From: Eudorina sp. 2006-703-Eu-15
Lineage: Eukaryota > Chlorophyta > Chlorophyceae > Chlamydomonadales > Volvocaceae
Length of the DNA: 64,000 nucleotides
Reading direction: 5' to 3'
Assembly (NCBI GenBank): GCA_003117195.1
Contig: BDSI01000054.1
Location: forward strand, 682,001 to 746,000
Shown piece after piece: positions 35,555 through 45,955 of the stretch. The translations under genes and the position numbers were made by a program. The notes under the pieces were generated by a model. That model saw nothing but the letters and a program-made list of their open reading frames with translations. It searched no databases and was not told the DNA's origin. The number at the start of each line of letters is the position of its first letter. Positions within the stretch are counted from its first letter, which is position 1.

Positions 35555-38381
35555 TGGCACACCTATGGCACATGGGTTGGTTGGTTGATTGTGCCTAGGT
35601 TGGTTGGGTTGGTTGGTTGCGCCTGCCTTGGTTGGTTGGTTGGTTGGTTGCGCCTCCCCTCTCCGGGAAGGATGTGACCTGTGTGGAGAGGAATGGGGGA
35701 GCCCACGGGGCCGATACCGCCCGTATCGGGTCACTCCGGAGGCAGAGGAAAGGAAGGGAAGGAAAGGCAAGAGGGGAGGGTGGACGAAGGCACATTGCCG
35801 CCCATCGCGATTGATTCCTTTGGTGTGGGAATATTTATTATTATAATACCAGTTGCACGTTATGCCGAACGGCTGCAGAAACCCAGGTCGCCGGTTGGGT
35901 TTGCGGCTTGGGCTATAGGGGCCCTGCGGCGGCGCACCCGATACGGGCCCCATGCTGGTGTGCGCTGCTCGGGCCCCGCGTCCTCACCCTCGCCCAGGCG
36001 GGCCGGGTGCCGCATCGCCGGCTGCGCCCCGTCTACCCATTTTCACTCCATGCTGACCCATGGGTCTCGACCGGCCTCCCGGTCGGGCCTCGCGCTGGGG
36101 GCTGTGGATCGATTCAGGGCCTCGTCGGGCCTGCCAACGGCCGCGGGACCCTACCCACCTACCCTGGGACGACCCCGCCCGGGGGAGGCCCGTCGAACTT
36201 GGAAGGAGGACGGCGCCTTGTCTACGCGGCACTTGCAGACAGACATGCAGCTGGGCCGCGGCGCCGCAGCTCGGCCTCCCATGTGTCAGCCCTCGCGGGT
36301 CGCATCTGTATTGGCCCCCTGCTGGGTTGGCGGTGAAGGCGTGATGCGTTTCTCGCGCATCAGGCGGCGGTGCTGAGACGCACCGCCGCCGCCGTCATGG
36401 GAGTCTAGGATCTAGGGTCTCGGAGCTGTGCGGCGGGGCGCCGTGGCGCAGCGACAGCGCGGCGGCTCGGAGGCGCTCTGTGACTGAAGCGGTGGAGTGT
36501 TGACACGTTGTCAGGTTGACTGTGGTGGCACTACCACACTCTTTTTCTCCTATGGCACTGGATGGCAGTCTACGGCGCTGGATGGCAGTCAGTGCAATAC
36601 ATGTTTTGCCTGTCAGTTCGCTCAACCCCCCCTACCCGGCGCGCCCCCCGGGGAGGTCTCGTAGCGATCTGGGGCACGGGCCACCCCGTACAGCACTGCG
36701 TCGATTGGTGGTTATTGGTTGGTGGTTGGTGCCTGTGCGCGGCAGAGGAGCCGGAGGCCGGGGGCGCCTGAACAAAAAAGGGGTTGCCTGGAAAGAGGAG
36801 GGTTGCCCGGGTGACGCTGCTGCTGGCTGCGGGATGCTGAGTGCGCGGTGTGCAATATACCTGCAAGAGCGTGCGCGCGCTGGGGGGGTTCAGGGCTAAA
36901 AATGCCCGGACACACCCAGCTCGGTGACAAACACGTACCAGTGGTGACCTGTGGTGAGGGCTACGGTGCTGTACGGTTGTCAAGTGCGGGGGACCTTTGC
37001 GAGTCGCAGTGAGGGGTTGTGTGCTCTCGTATCCAGCCGCAGGGTGCCGCAGCGCGTTTTACTTCTGCGGCTGCTTGCTGGCTATTGGCTGGTATGATGG
37101 AGGGCGGGGGTACATCTTGACCGATGGCCGACCAGGCTCGGAGGGCCCAGGCGGTGCTTGGCTGGCACGGCTTAAGCTGGGTTGAGCTCAGGTTGAGGTG
37201 GGGTTGAGGTGGCCTTGAGCTGGGGTTAAGCTGGGTGGAGCGGTGTTGAGGTGGCGTTGAGCTGGGTGGGGCTGGCTTGGTATGGCTTGCTTGAGCTGGG
37301 TGGAGCGGGGTTGAGATGGGGTTGATATGGCTTGACCTGGCTTGAGCCCAGACCGGTAAATGTGCCCATGTGCCTGGGCAATGATGACGACCCATCACCG
37401 CGCCTGTGTCTTGCAGAGGCCACGGCATATCAGGGCATGCATGAGGCCAGCGGAATGGCGGGCGAGGGTAACCAAAGCCCTCTGGAACGAGGCGTTTTGG
37501 CTAATCACCAGCGGCACCACCATCACAGCGGAATGCCGCGGGAGGGCAGCGCATGCACCAGGATTTGCGTGTGCTGACAGGACCTGTGGCTGGACGTCTG
37601 TACGAATGAAGGGTGAGCGAATAATTCGTACAGTGGGGGATTCAACGGCGCCCACCCGGGGAAACCTCGGCCGCGGCGGCCTGCCTGTCCACAACCGCAA
37701 GTACGGTAAGCGCAATGGCTCTGGACCCAGGCCAATGAAATGAGGGCGGTGAGCTTGACCGGTCGACAGAGACGTGTGCACGGGCAACAGCCCGCACAGA
37801 AAGAGGAAAGGGTTCCGGGGCTTTTCACCGTAGTAAGCCGCAACGGCTTATGACGCTCCAAACACTGCCGCCTCAACGCGAGTTAGATGTTGGTACGGTA
37901 TGCCATACCCGATGCATGGCACGAGAAGGTGCAGGTTTAGAGCTTCACCAGCGAGCACTGCGCTGCTCACGCTATTGGGCCGCACCGCAGCGAGCCACCT
38001 GACTCGGGGGAGTTGGTGGCCCCTCCATCAGGCTCCATACACTCCTCCGTCCCCGCGCGCGCCGCCCTAGCCGGCCCCTCGTGCACCTCCGCCTTCGTCG
38101 ACGCCCCCTTTCGCCACCGCCTCCCACTAATCCCGTGCGTGCCGCCTCCACTTAGAGGCAGCATAACCCTATCTAGATGTTTGTCCATCGTTAATGTGGA
38201 CTCGGTATTCCAGCTTGACCAGGCTTGACACTTGAGATGCTGGGATAAGCTGGGGTAAGATTGCACATGAATGTAACAAGCATCGCACTTGTGTGCAGTT
38301 CTCGTGTGCATCCAATCTTATTCCAGCTCGCAACGCGCGCAACATTTGATATGACCTTATAAATTTACTGGCAACATTTTT

Positions 38382-38425
38382 GGGCGGGGCCCCAGCGCGA
38401 AGCGCGTTCGGGGGGCCCCGCCCCC
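38382..38425. repeat. GC-rich hairpin in AT-rich surroundings
   Basis: A perfect 12-bp stem GGGCGGGGCCCC / GGGGCCCCGCCC with an 18-nt loop that itself contains GCGCGAAGCGCG. The flanks are strongly AT-rich. Confidence 0.85.
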
Positions 38426-39325
38426 TAGGATTGCCCATGTCCGTGTGTCCGTCCGTGTGTCCCTGTGTCCGTGTGTCCGTGGTCCGTCCGGTAACGGCAA
38501 AACGTTCATTATCCGCTAAACTAATTCGCTATGTTTGTCATATTAATTGTCCTCTATTGCAAGGTAACTTTGGTTTGGCTGAAAAAAATTCTTTGCGCAC
38601 AAACGGTCAAAGTAAAGCTCCGCGGTCCCCATGGACCCGAGTCAACATCCACCCAACGCCTCTCGCGCTCATATTTGTTGCAACGGGTGCCGCGTAATGA
38701 ATACTTGGATTAGGAATGGGCGGCGCGTGCTAAATTGAACTTCGATAGTGTTCTGATGTTTGAACATCAAGATACCACCAACATCAATATTTGCCTTTCT
38801 GTCTTGCCAGATGAATACAATTCAACAATATGTATTGAATCAAAGTTTCAAGATGCAAAGGGATAGCGTACCGAGTGCCAACGAGTTCTCCAGTTCCGAT
38901 GGCCCAAAGTCCGGGTCTCACCGCGGCTTTTTCGCACCCCGTTTTTGCCTCACATTTGCTATATAACTATTGATAGCAAACTTTAGAGGTTCACGTCTGC
39001 TGCGGGCCTGCCGACGGACCAAACAACTACAGTTTCACGGCAAAACAAGGATGCTTCAAGCTTGCTTTGTGATCATCTGCTTGACAGACGGATGTGGTAG
39101 TGCAGAGGCGACTATCGTTACCATAGTGCCGATACGGTGACCGCCGTCGCCGGCGGCGCGTACTGCAGGATGGTTTCGGGGCTGCCGACGTGTTTGGGCT
39201 TGGTGAATCTATGCACGCCAATCCACCTTCAACATCAACGACACCCCCAATGGTAACCTTTCACTCTCTCACACTGTTGCGCGGTAATAGAGTTTTCGTT
39301 CTAAAGCAAGCGGCCTGTACGGATT

Positions 39326-39373
39326 GTAGGGGGCCCCGCCCTTTTTCCGGCTTCAAGGAAGCCGACCCCCTAC
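39326..39373. repeat. 48-bp imperfect palindrome
   Basis: Outer arms GTAGGGGG/CCCCCTAC and inner arms CGGCTTC/GAAGCCG around AAG. It shares the GGGGCCCCGCCC core with the hairpin at 38382. Confidence 0.8.
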
Positions 39374-40038
39374 TTGTTTCATAATGCATTAAGGTGTGGA
39401 TGCATGCCACGGCACTGCGCGAGCAATGTTGTGTGGTGGCCGTTCGCAGACATTGCATCCCGGACCGGAATAGGAGGAGGCCCGCATGTTCAGTTGGCGG
39501 ATTGGTTATTGTTGAACTGCTCTATGTAATTTAAATTTGTTTCACTGCCGATTGAATGGGCTTCTGCGTCGTGGGTGGCCAGGCCCCGATGATATGTAGT
39601 CTGCGCGGTCTGCGAATGGTCAAACGGGTCAAACCCCAACACACAACACCGCTCGCACGTGCCCTGGCACGCATCAACGTTTTTTGCAATAATATTCCCG
39701 AATAGTAGGCAATGCTGGCGCATTGCATGTCCCGGGACCGCGCTGTTAGGCGATGGGTAGGGCGTGGGGGGTCGAGGATGTGATGCTGGTGGGCGTGCAA
39801 GCATGCGCCCACCAGCGATCCGCCGGTGCAGAGATGCGTCCATCCAGCTATGCCACTCCGCATGCAGTGCTTCCCGGCGGGAAAGTGGCCCGCCATCGCG
39901 GTGCAATGCGCCCATCCAACCATCCCCCCACTACGCCGCCCATCCAGCCGTCCCCACCCTGGCGGCCCCCTCCGGCCCCCCCGGCCGCTTTCGGCACCCC
40001 CCCCGTCCAGACATCCCGTGCGGCCGCGCTTTCCGAAG

Positions 40039-41550
40039 CTACGTGCTGATTTGCGGTTGCTGGGCAGCAGTGCGCGCTGCGTCGATATCGGTTGCCCCGG
40101 TGGCGCTGTAATCGGCAGCCGCGCGGCGCAGGCGCTGGATCTCCGCCGCGAGGTCGGGCTCGCGGGCCGCGAGCTGGGCGAAGCGCTGGTGCACCATGGC
40201 GCGCCCAGCTCCGTCCCCGCGGCGCCACAGCGGTGCGATGAGGCGGAGGGAGTCCCAATCCGCGAAGCGGGTGAGGATGACGTAGACGGACGCCCGCGCG
40301 AACGGCCCCCGCTCCGGGGGAGTCAGGTGCGCGAGCCAGTCTGTTCCCCGGAAGCTCTGTCCCTGCGCCGCGTAGTCGGTCACCGCGTAGCCGTCTCCAA
40401 GCAGGAAGCCTCGGCGCAGCACGTGCATCGGCGGCAAGTCCGCGAGGCGCGGCGGTGTGAAGCACCGGGTCGCAGGGACGAGCAGGATGCAGTTGTCCGG
40501 CAGGTGCTGCCCTGCTTCGCGGCCCAGCGGGGGCCCGTCGGGCTGGACGACCATGCCCAACGGCATGTAGCGCAGGACGTGGATCCCGCTGTGTGCGGTG
40601 TCCGCAGTGGGAGGGGGTTCCCGGTGGCCCAGCTGCACGAGGGAGATGCCGCTGGCCGGATTGGTGGTGGTCCGGTGCAGCGGCGGCGCGGTGCTGTCGG
40701 TGAACGTGAGGTGCACGCCCCGGAAGAAGACGCCGAAGGTGGGGATGTTGGCGGTGTCGTTGTACGGCATCTGGTCCAGCAGGGCCGCCAGCTGCGGTGG
40801 CAGCGGCGCACCAGACTCCAGGCGGTCCATGCAGCGCCAGATGAACAGGGGCTGGTTTTGCTGGCGTGCGTGGAAGAGGGCGAGGCGGCGGTTGAGGTAC
40901 AGTTGTACCGCATGCCTGAGCACCACCGCGCGGGAGGCATGCAAGCCCTGCAGCGACGGCGCCGCCCGCAGGTTCAGGTCATCCACCGCGCAGCTGATGT
41001 CTGCCGGGCTGGCCGTGCCGCAGCCGTCGAAGATGCGGGTGATGTTGTATAAGCGCGCCCCGGAGGCGTTGTTATCCCGCCGGTGTTGCTCGTCCAGGTA
41101 GAAGACGCTGGTGAGCTGACGCAGCAGGCGGCGCCCCCGCAGTGCGGCGGCGGCCATCAGCGCTGAGACGTGCCCCTTGCGTGTGAGGCGCTCGGCGATG
41201 AGGCGCTGCATGTGGGGGTCGTCCTCCAGGTGGGCCGCCATGTAGACGGGGATCATCTTGGGGCCGTTGTGCTGGCGGGGGTCCCCGAAGGCGGCGACGT
41301 GGAGGTCAGCCATCGGCCGGTCGGGCAGGGGTGTGAGCGCGCGGCGGCCCCGTACGGCGTGGTCACACATGCCGGCCCAGTGCGTCAGGCCCATCACGCC
41401 GTGCTCCTCGATTAGCACCAGCCGGACGCCCCGCATGTGTAGCTGCAGTTGCTCCATCGCGCGGAGGGACATGGTGCCGCCGCGCTGCCGTGTGTTGCCC
41501 AGCGCGAAGAGGGTGGTGCTGGCGACGCCGAGTTTGCCGGGGTTGCTGAG
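40039..41550 (-). mobile_element. 3' exon of a PIF1-like helicase, probably from a mobile element; 5' part missing
   Basis: An open 503-codon frame follows a plausible acceptor (AAACGCTCAG at 41560-41551) and ends at TAG 40041-40039. It has late PIF1/Helitron-type helicase features: a TTLFALGNTR segment, a Walker-B-like LVLIEEHGVMG (Glu-Glu where Asp-Glu is usual), FGDPRQHNG as motif III, and a C-terminal VTDYAAQGQSFRG ... ASVYVILTRF resembling motifs V and VI. No Walker A (GxxGxGKT) lies in this frame or was recognised upstream. It is therefore a truncated copy, or its first exons lie beyond the repeat arrays. Base composition is GC-rich unlike the flanking DNA. No Rep/HUH or other transposase was seen, so the element class is unproven. 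Confidence 0.6.
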
Positions 41551-41674
41551 CTGAGCGTTTAAATGACAAGGTGGGGTGGGTTTTGGGGGCAGGGTCAGAA
41601 ATCTGTGGGGGTTGCAGTTGGGTGGTAAAATGTAGACAGCTACATCCTGCCTGGAAAGCAACGCAGTGCAGCAA

Positions 41675-41865
41675 GCATGCCGGAGCGAGTGCCGCACAGG
41701 GTACAGCCTGGCCGGAAAGCAGCGTGCTCGCAACGGTCCTGGTGGCCCTGAGCATCGGCTTCGTGCAGGAAACCCGCTGCCAGCAGCCAGTAAGCAACAT
41801 GCACAGTTCGCTGAGCCTGAATATCATGCGCTGGCATGCCCGAGCGAGTGCCTCATAGGGAACCC
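41675..41865. repeat. Dispersed repeat block beside the helicase
   Basis: Contains two partial copies (about 41675-41712 and 41778-41862) of a module with CAGTAAGCA, GAGCCTGAA, ATGC.GGCATG and GAGTGCC(G)CATAGGG. A third copy is at 42718-42832. Perhaps it is part of the same element as the helicase. Confidence 0.65.
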
Positions 41866-41917
41866 CACCTTGCTGTCCCCTGCTGGGGCACGTTGTCACA
41901 AGATGTCCCCCGCTTTA

Positions 41918-42022
41918 ATCCCCTGTCCTCAGATGTCCCCCGTCCCCAGCTGGCCCCCGCTGTTCCCCACTGTCCCCAGCTGCCCCCCGCTGTTCCCCAC
42001 TGTCCACAACTGCCCCCCGCTG
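41918..42022. repeat. 10-bp minisatellite array 1
   Basis: About ten degenerate copies of CTGTCCCCCG. Confidence 0.85.
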
Positions 42023-42599
42023 TTCTGTCACGCCGATTGACTGCACCCGTCAGTTTACTGCTCCAATTCGGTTATTTGCGGTTATTGTGAGTTGTTGTGT
42101 GATTCGGTTGTCCGTTTCCTTTGGTTTCGGGACCATCTCTGATGGTAGAGTGTCGTACTTGTTTGTCTTGTGAGGTCGAGGCTTTGCCTTGGTACTTTGT
42201 CTCGTTTTGCTCTTCGGCAATAGCCGATGAGCAACTAGTAGGCCCCTTTCGTTAGGTTATGGACCTGGCCTAGCGGAAGAGACATGTAAGGTCGTTCATC
42301 ACATCATTCATCTCCTGGACCGCGCCCTTGTTCCATTGTCATCATTTGCACGCATAGTGCTTACATCAGCGTTATGGACAGCTGCGCGGCGTCGCTTCTG
42401 CAACGGACCAGCCAGCTGATCCTACCTTCGGCCTTGCCTCGGGTGTCGCGAACCTACAACAGCGTTTCTGCTGCCTCCACGATGGCATGTTATTTCTGAT
42501 CTTATGTTGATGCAGACTTGTTTGAATGGAACAGCCAACATGCGCGCATGCGCTGAGGAGTCTTTTCTTTTTTCGCGCATGCTTTCCCAGCTTTTCGGC

Positions 42600-42718
42600 T
42601 GTCCACAACTGCCCCCCGCTGTTCCCTGTTGTTGCCCGCTGTCCCCTGCTGTCCCCCGCTGTCCCCTGTTGTTCCCCGCTGTCACCCGCTTTCCGCCGCT
42701 GTCCCCCGCTGTCCCCAG
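42600..42718. repeat. 10-bp minisatellite array 2
   Basis: About twelve copies of the same CTGTCCCCCG unit as at 41918. It is immediately followed by the dispersed module at 42718-42832. Confidence 0.9.
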
Positions 42719-42897
42719 CAGTCAGTAAGCAGCAATCATCTCTCTGAGCCTGAACGTCATGCTCCGGCATGATCGAGGGCGTGCGAGCGCAGCGAGCACG
42801 CCCGAGGGAGTGCCGCATAGGGGACCTCACCGGTTAACTCAAAGAGAAAGAATACACGCCTGTTGGGCATTCCACCCGAGAACCCCACCCGGTACCC

Positions 42898-43115
42898 CAC
42901 TGTCGCCCGTTGTCCCCTGCTGTCCCTGTTGTCCCCTGTTGTCCCCAGCTGTCCCCTGATGTACTCACTGTCCTCTGATGTCCACCACTGCCCCTTACCT
43001 ACTGTCGCCCACACGCAGTCCCCTAACGTCTTTTGATGTCCCAAGCTGTTTCAAGCTGTCCCCCGCTGTCCTCGGCTGCCCCCTGATGTCCCCCGCTGTT
43101 CTCCGCTGTCCCACG
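42898..43115. repeat. 10-bp minisatellite array 3
   Basis: About twenty more degenerate copies of the CTGTCCCCTG unit, with short insertions. Confidence 0.8.
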
Positions 43116-43257
43116 CACGCTGCCCCACACCACCAGCGTCTCTTCTCTCCTCCCTCGCTTTCTTTGGGCGATCCCTTGGTTGACTAAGTTATATGTATTA
43201 CTTTTTGCCATGTTGTCATGCCCTGATAGCAACCTAGATATAGGTACGGCGTGTACG

Positions 43258-43339
43258 GCACCTGTGGCCGAGTGGTTAAGGCGCCGCCCTGCTAAGGCGG
43301 TGGGGTTTCCCCGCGTGCGTTCGAATCGCATCGGGTGCG
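43258..43339 (+). tRNA. trnS-GCU: tRNA-Ser(GCU)
   Basis: A full cloverleaf of 82 nt. Acceptor GCACCTG pairs with CGGGTGC, discriminator G43339. D arm is GCC/GGC. Anticodon stem CCGCC/GGCGG has loop CTGCTAA, giving anticodon GCT for AGC/AGU codons. The long variable arm GGGG-TTT-CCCC is typical of tRNA-Ser. T arm GTGCG/CGCAT has loop TTCGAAT. No intron and no encoded CCA. Although it sits in a repeat-rich region, no pairing defect is seen. Confidence 0.97.
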
Positions 43340-44282
43340 TCCACCTAGGGTACTTCTTTATTGACAATATCCACTTGTGTCTCATTGTGTTAATTTTAAC
43401 ATGTACAATGAGCCTAACCGCCTAATCCTTGCGCGCTACGTCAGCAGCCATCTTGGTGGGCGTTGTTTTAGATTGGGTTAATCCTGCAGTCGAGGAAAAA
43501 CAATTTGTCAGAGTTTATATATCATGTCAGCTCTTTGTCCGTGGTGGGGGTCGGAACCAGAGCTTGCGTTGCCCACCTAACGTCAGCACGTTGGAACGGC
43601 GCGGCTGAACATCTGGAAAGGGGATATCTCATAGATAATTGCTGAGTCGTCCTTGCTTGCTTTCTCCGCTAAAGCGAGCTTTTCGTTGACATAACAGCAT
43701 CGTCCACTTTACTGGTCCTATCTGGTCGCCCGTTCCCTAGGAAGCTCAAAGCTCACGAACCAGAAGCTGTTTTGGCAAAAGCCGCTGCTTAGCTCACACC
43801 GTCTTTGTCATTCCTCGGCAATCCCGACCCAACCTCCACGTCGCTTGAACCATGAGCCAGGACAGATCCACCCACCCATCCCCGCATCCTGTTTCCCCGG
43901 CGCATCCCCAGAGAGGCGCCTCCCTACCTCCACGCCGGGGCGCGCACGAACCCACGCCCGCCTGCCCGCCTGCCTCGGCCAGAGTGTCTTTTGTTGCGCG
44001 CGTGTGTGTGGCGATACGGTGCCGTACTCGCCCTGACCCCTGCCCTATTCTACCCTGCTGAGACCGCGCATCATCCGACTGCCCCCTCTGACCGCCGACC
44101 ACCACCTCGACATGGGAAAGGCACTCCCGCCAAGGGCTGACTGACCATCGCCGCCCTCTCCCCTACCGCAAGAGGCCGAGTCGCGAACCGCCAACAATCG
44201 CCGAACCCGACCCCACGTTGCTCTCAAATCAACCAGAACACGGCCGGCGACACCGTAGGGTTGCCGAGTATTGTTGAGAGGC
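43340..44282. other. Intergenic region
   Basis: Between the tRNA and the stop of the minus-strand UBA gene. The left half is AT-richer and the right half CT-rich. No exon or repeat of note was supported. Confidence 0.6.
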
Positions 44283-45719
44283 TCAGGCGCCGTCGGCTGC
44301 CTCCGCCGCTTCGCCGCCCGCCGCCGTGGCGGGGTACCAATAGCCCCTCACCGCCGCCACCGGGTCGCCACCGGCCCGTTGCAGCGCCGACACAGCGGTG
44401 GGTCGGTCGAACTGCGGGAGGCACGGCGGGGAGGGGGAGTGTGGGCCGGCTGATTTGCAAAGACTAGCATACAGGAGGTTCCGTACTCCGTACAGGCTGT
44501 CGTGTACAGGAAAGGCATATGATGACATGCCCTGTACATGTAAGGGGCAGCCCGGCCCGCCTCCTCTCCCGTATCCCCCCGCCTCATTCCCCCTGCCTCA
44601 TCCCCCCCTCCCGCCTCCTTTCCCCCGCCTCCTTCTTCCAGCCTCCTTCCCTCGCCTCCTCCACCTCCTACCACCGACCTCAGACGGCCCTATGCTTCCC
44701 GCAGACATCGGCCCACCCGCGCATTGCCTTGCCTTGCCTTGCACTGCACTGCACTGCACTGCACTGCACGGTGCTGCCCTGCAGCGGACCTCCGCACTCG
44801 GCCGTTAGCGCAGTCGTCCATCTCTGCCCGCAAGGGGGTATTCCCACGCACCCGGGGACCCGCCCGCGCGTGCCCCAACCCGCTGCCCCAACCCGCTACC
44901 AGCGCACTCAACACCCGCTCCACCACCCGCCCGATCAACGCACCGGGCCTTTGCCCGGACAGACAGGCAGGCAGACAGGCAGACAGACACCTCAACAGTG
45001 CAACGACTCGTCACCGCGAATTTTGCAGTTCGCCCGGTCACCCGGCCCAAGCCTGGCGTGCTCCTCAACAACGTCCCCACGCCGCATCAACCCTGCCGCC
45101 TTCCAATCACACTCTCTCTGATTTCCTCCGCTGGTACCGTATCCCCCGATCTCCTCACACAGAGTCCAACCAACCAACCAACCAACCAACCAACCAACCA
45201 ACCAACCAACCAAGGGTCCAACAAACGCCAACTCCACCTCCCACTCCACGTCTCACATTCACCGCAACTCGCAGGCCCTCGTATGCCCTTCCTCCCCCCT
45301 CCTGCCCTCACCTGCAGCTGCTGCATGACCGCCAGGACAGCCAACGGGTCGCAGCCGCCCAGCTCCTCCGCGACGTCGTCCTCGGGGCCCAGCCCCAGCC
45401 CCAGCTCCGCACCCTCCAGCCCCAGGCCCAGGGCGAGACCCAACCCCAGCCCCAGACCGGGCGGCGGCCCCCGACTCGCGGGATGGCTCGGGGGCTGGGG
45501 CTGGGTGGCCGGGCCGCCGACGGCTGCTGCGGCTCCGGCGCCGGGTCTTGCGCCCGCGCCCGCGCCCGCGGCGGCGGCGGCTCCGGTGAAGATGCTGTTG
45601 CGCCCGCCGCCGGGGCGACCCGGGGCCTGCTGGCGGAGTCGGGGGGGGGGAGGAGACGATTCATTGTCACTTTCACTATCAGACACACCGGTTTGAGAGG
45701 GGCCGCTAGAGACCGCCAT
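44283..45719 (-). CDS. Small UBA-domain protein (two-exon model)
   Basis: Exon 1 is 45719-45312 and exon 2 is 44411-44283; the GTGAGG donor and CTCCCGCAG acceptor join in phase 0 (178 residues). The junction rebuilds a UBA-like helix bundle at the C-terminus: DPLAVLAVMQQLQ + FDRPTAVSALQRAGGDPVAA + VRGYWY. That is the spacing of UBA domains, which bind ubiquitin. The rest is Ser/Pro/Ala/Gly-rich with an acidic SDSESDNESS patch. I chose the first ATG in frame. The frame stays open upstream to a TAG near 45863 with a GAC-repeat Asp run but no ATG, so a 5' exon may be missing. The 896-nt intron holds CCAA and CACTG repeats. It lies head-to-tail with APC8, 237 bp downstream of its stop. Not matched to a named gene. 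Confidence 0.55.
45168..45211. repeat. CCAA microsatellite in the UBA-gene intron
   Basis: About eleven CCAA units (AACCAACCAACC). Confidence 0.95.
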
Positions 45720-45749
45720 AGCACAGGTGTGCGTTTGACTGCCTGGGCG

Positions 45750-45782
<33 letters not shown>

Positions 45783-45955
45783 ATCAGCAGTCGCCAACGC
45801 GCGAACGGTGCGGCCCTGGTGGGCCCTTGGGGGGGCCTGGCTCGAGTCGGTCGGACGCTACCGCACCCCTTGGGCCGCAACCCAACCCACCCACACGCGC
45901 TGCCGCTCCACAGGCCCCATCCACTCAAAAACAAAAAGTTATAACTTTGTTTATT

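Larger units (their letters stand above)
35555..40038. other. 4.5-kb gene-poor region
   Basis: Holds a GGTTGGTT tract (about 35585-35655), a degenerate TTGAGCTGGG-type minisatellite (about 37165-37335), an AT-rich block (about 38250-39250) and two GC hairpins listed separately. A minus-strand frame near 39490-39740 has ordinary amino-acid composition but no recognisable family, so it is not called. Confidence 0.55.

Noticed and set aside
35908..36376. Frames in the 36-kb region
   Set aside because: Several overlapping frames on both strands, none with family motifs or exon-like borders.
39490..39915. Minus-strand frame with a Cys-containing stretch (CERCCVLGFDPFDHSQ)
   Set aside because: Composition looks less repetitive than most spurious frames, but no start context, splice support or recognised family; not called as a gene.
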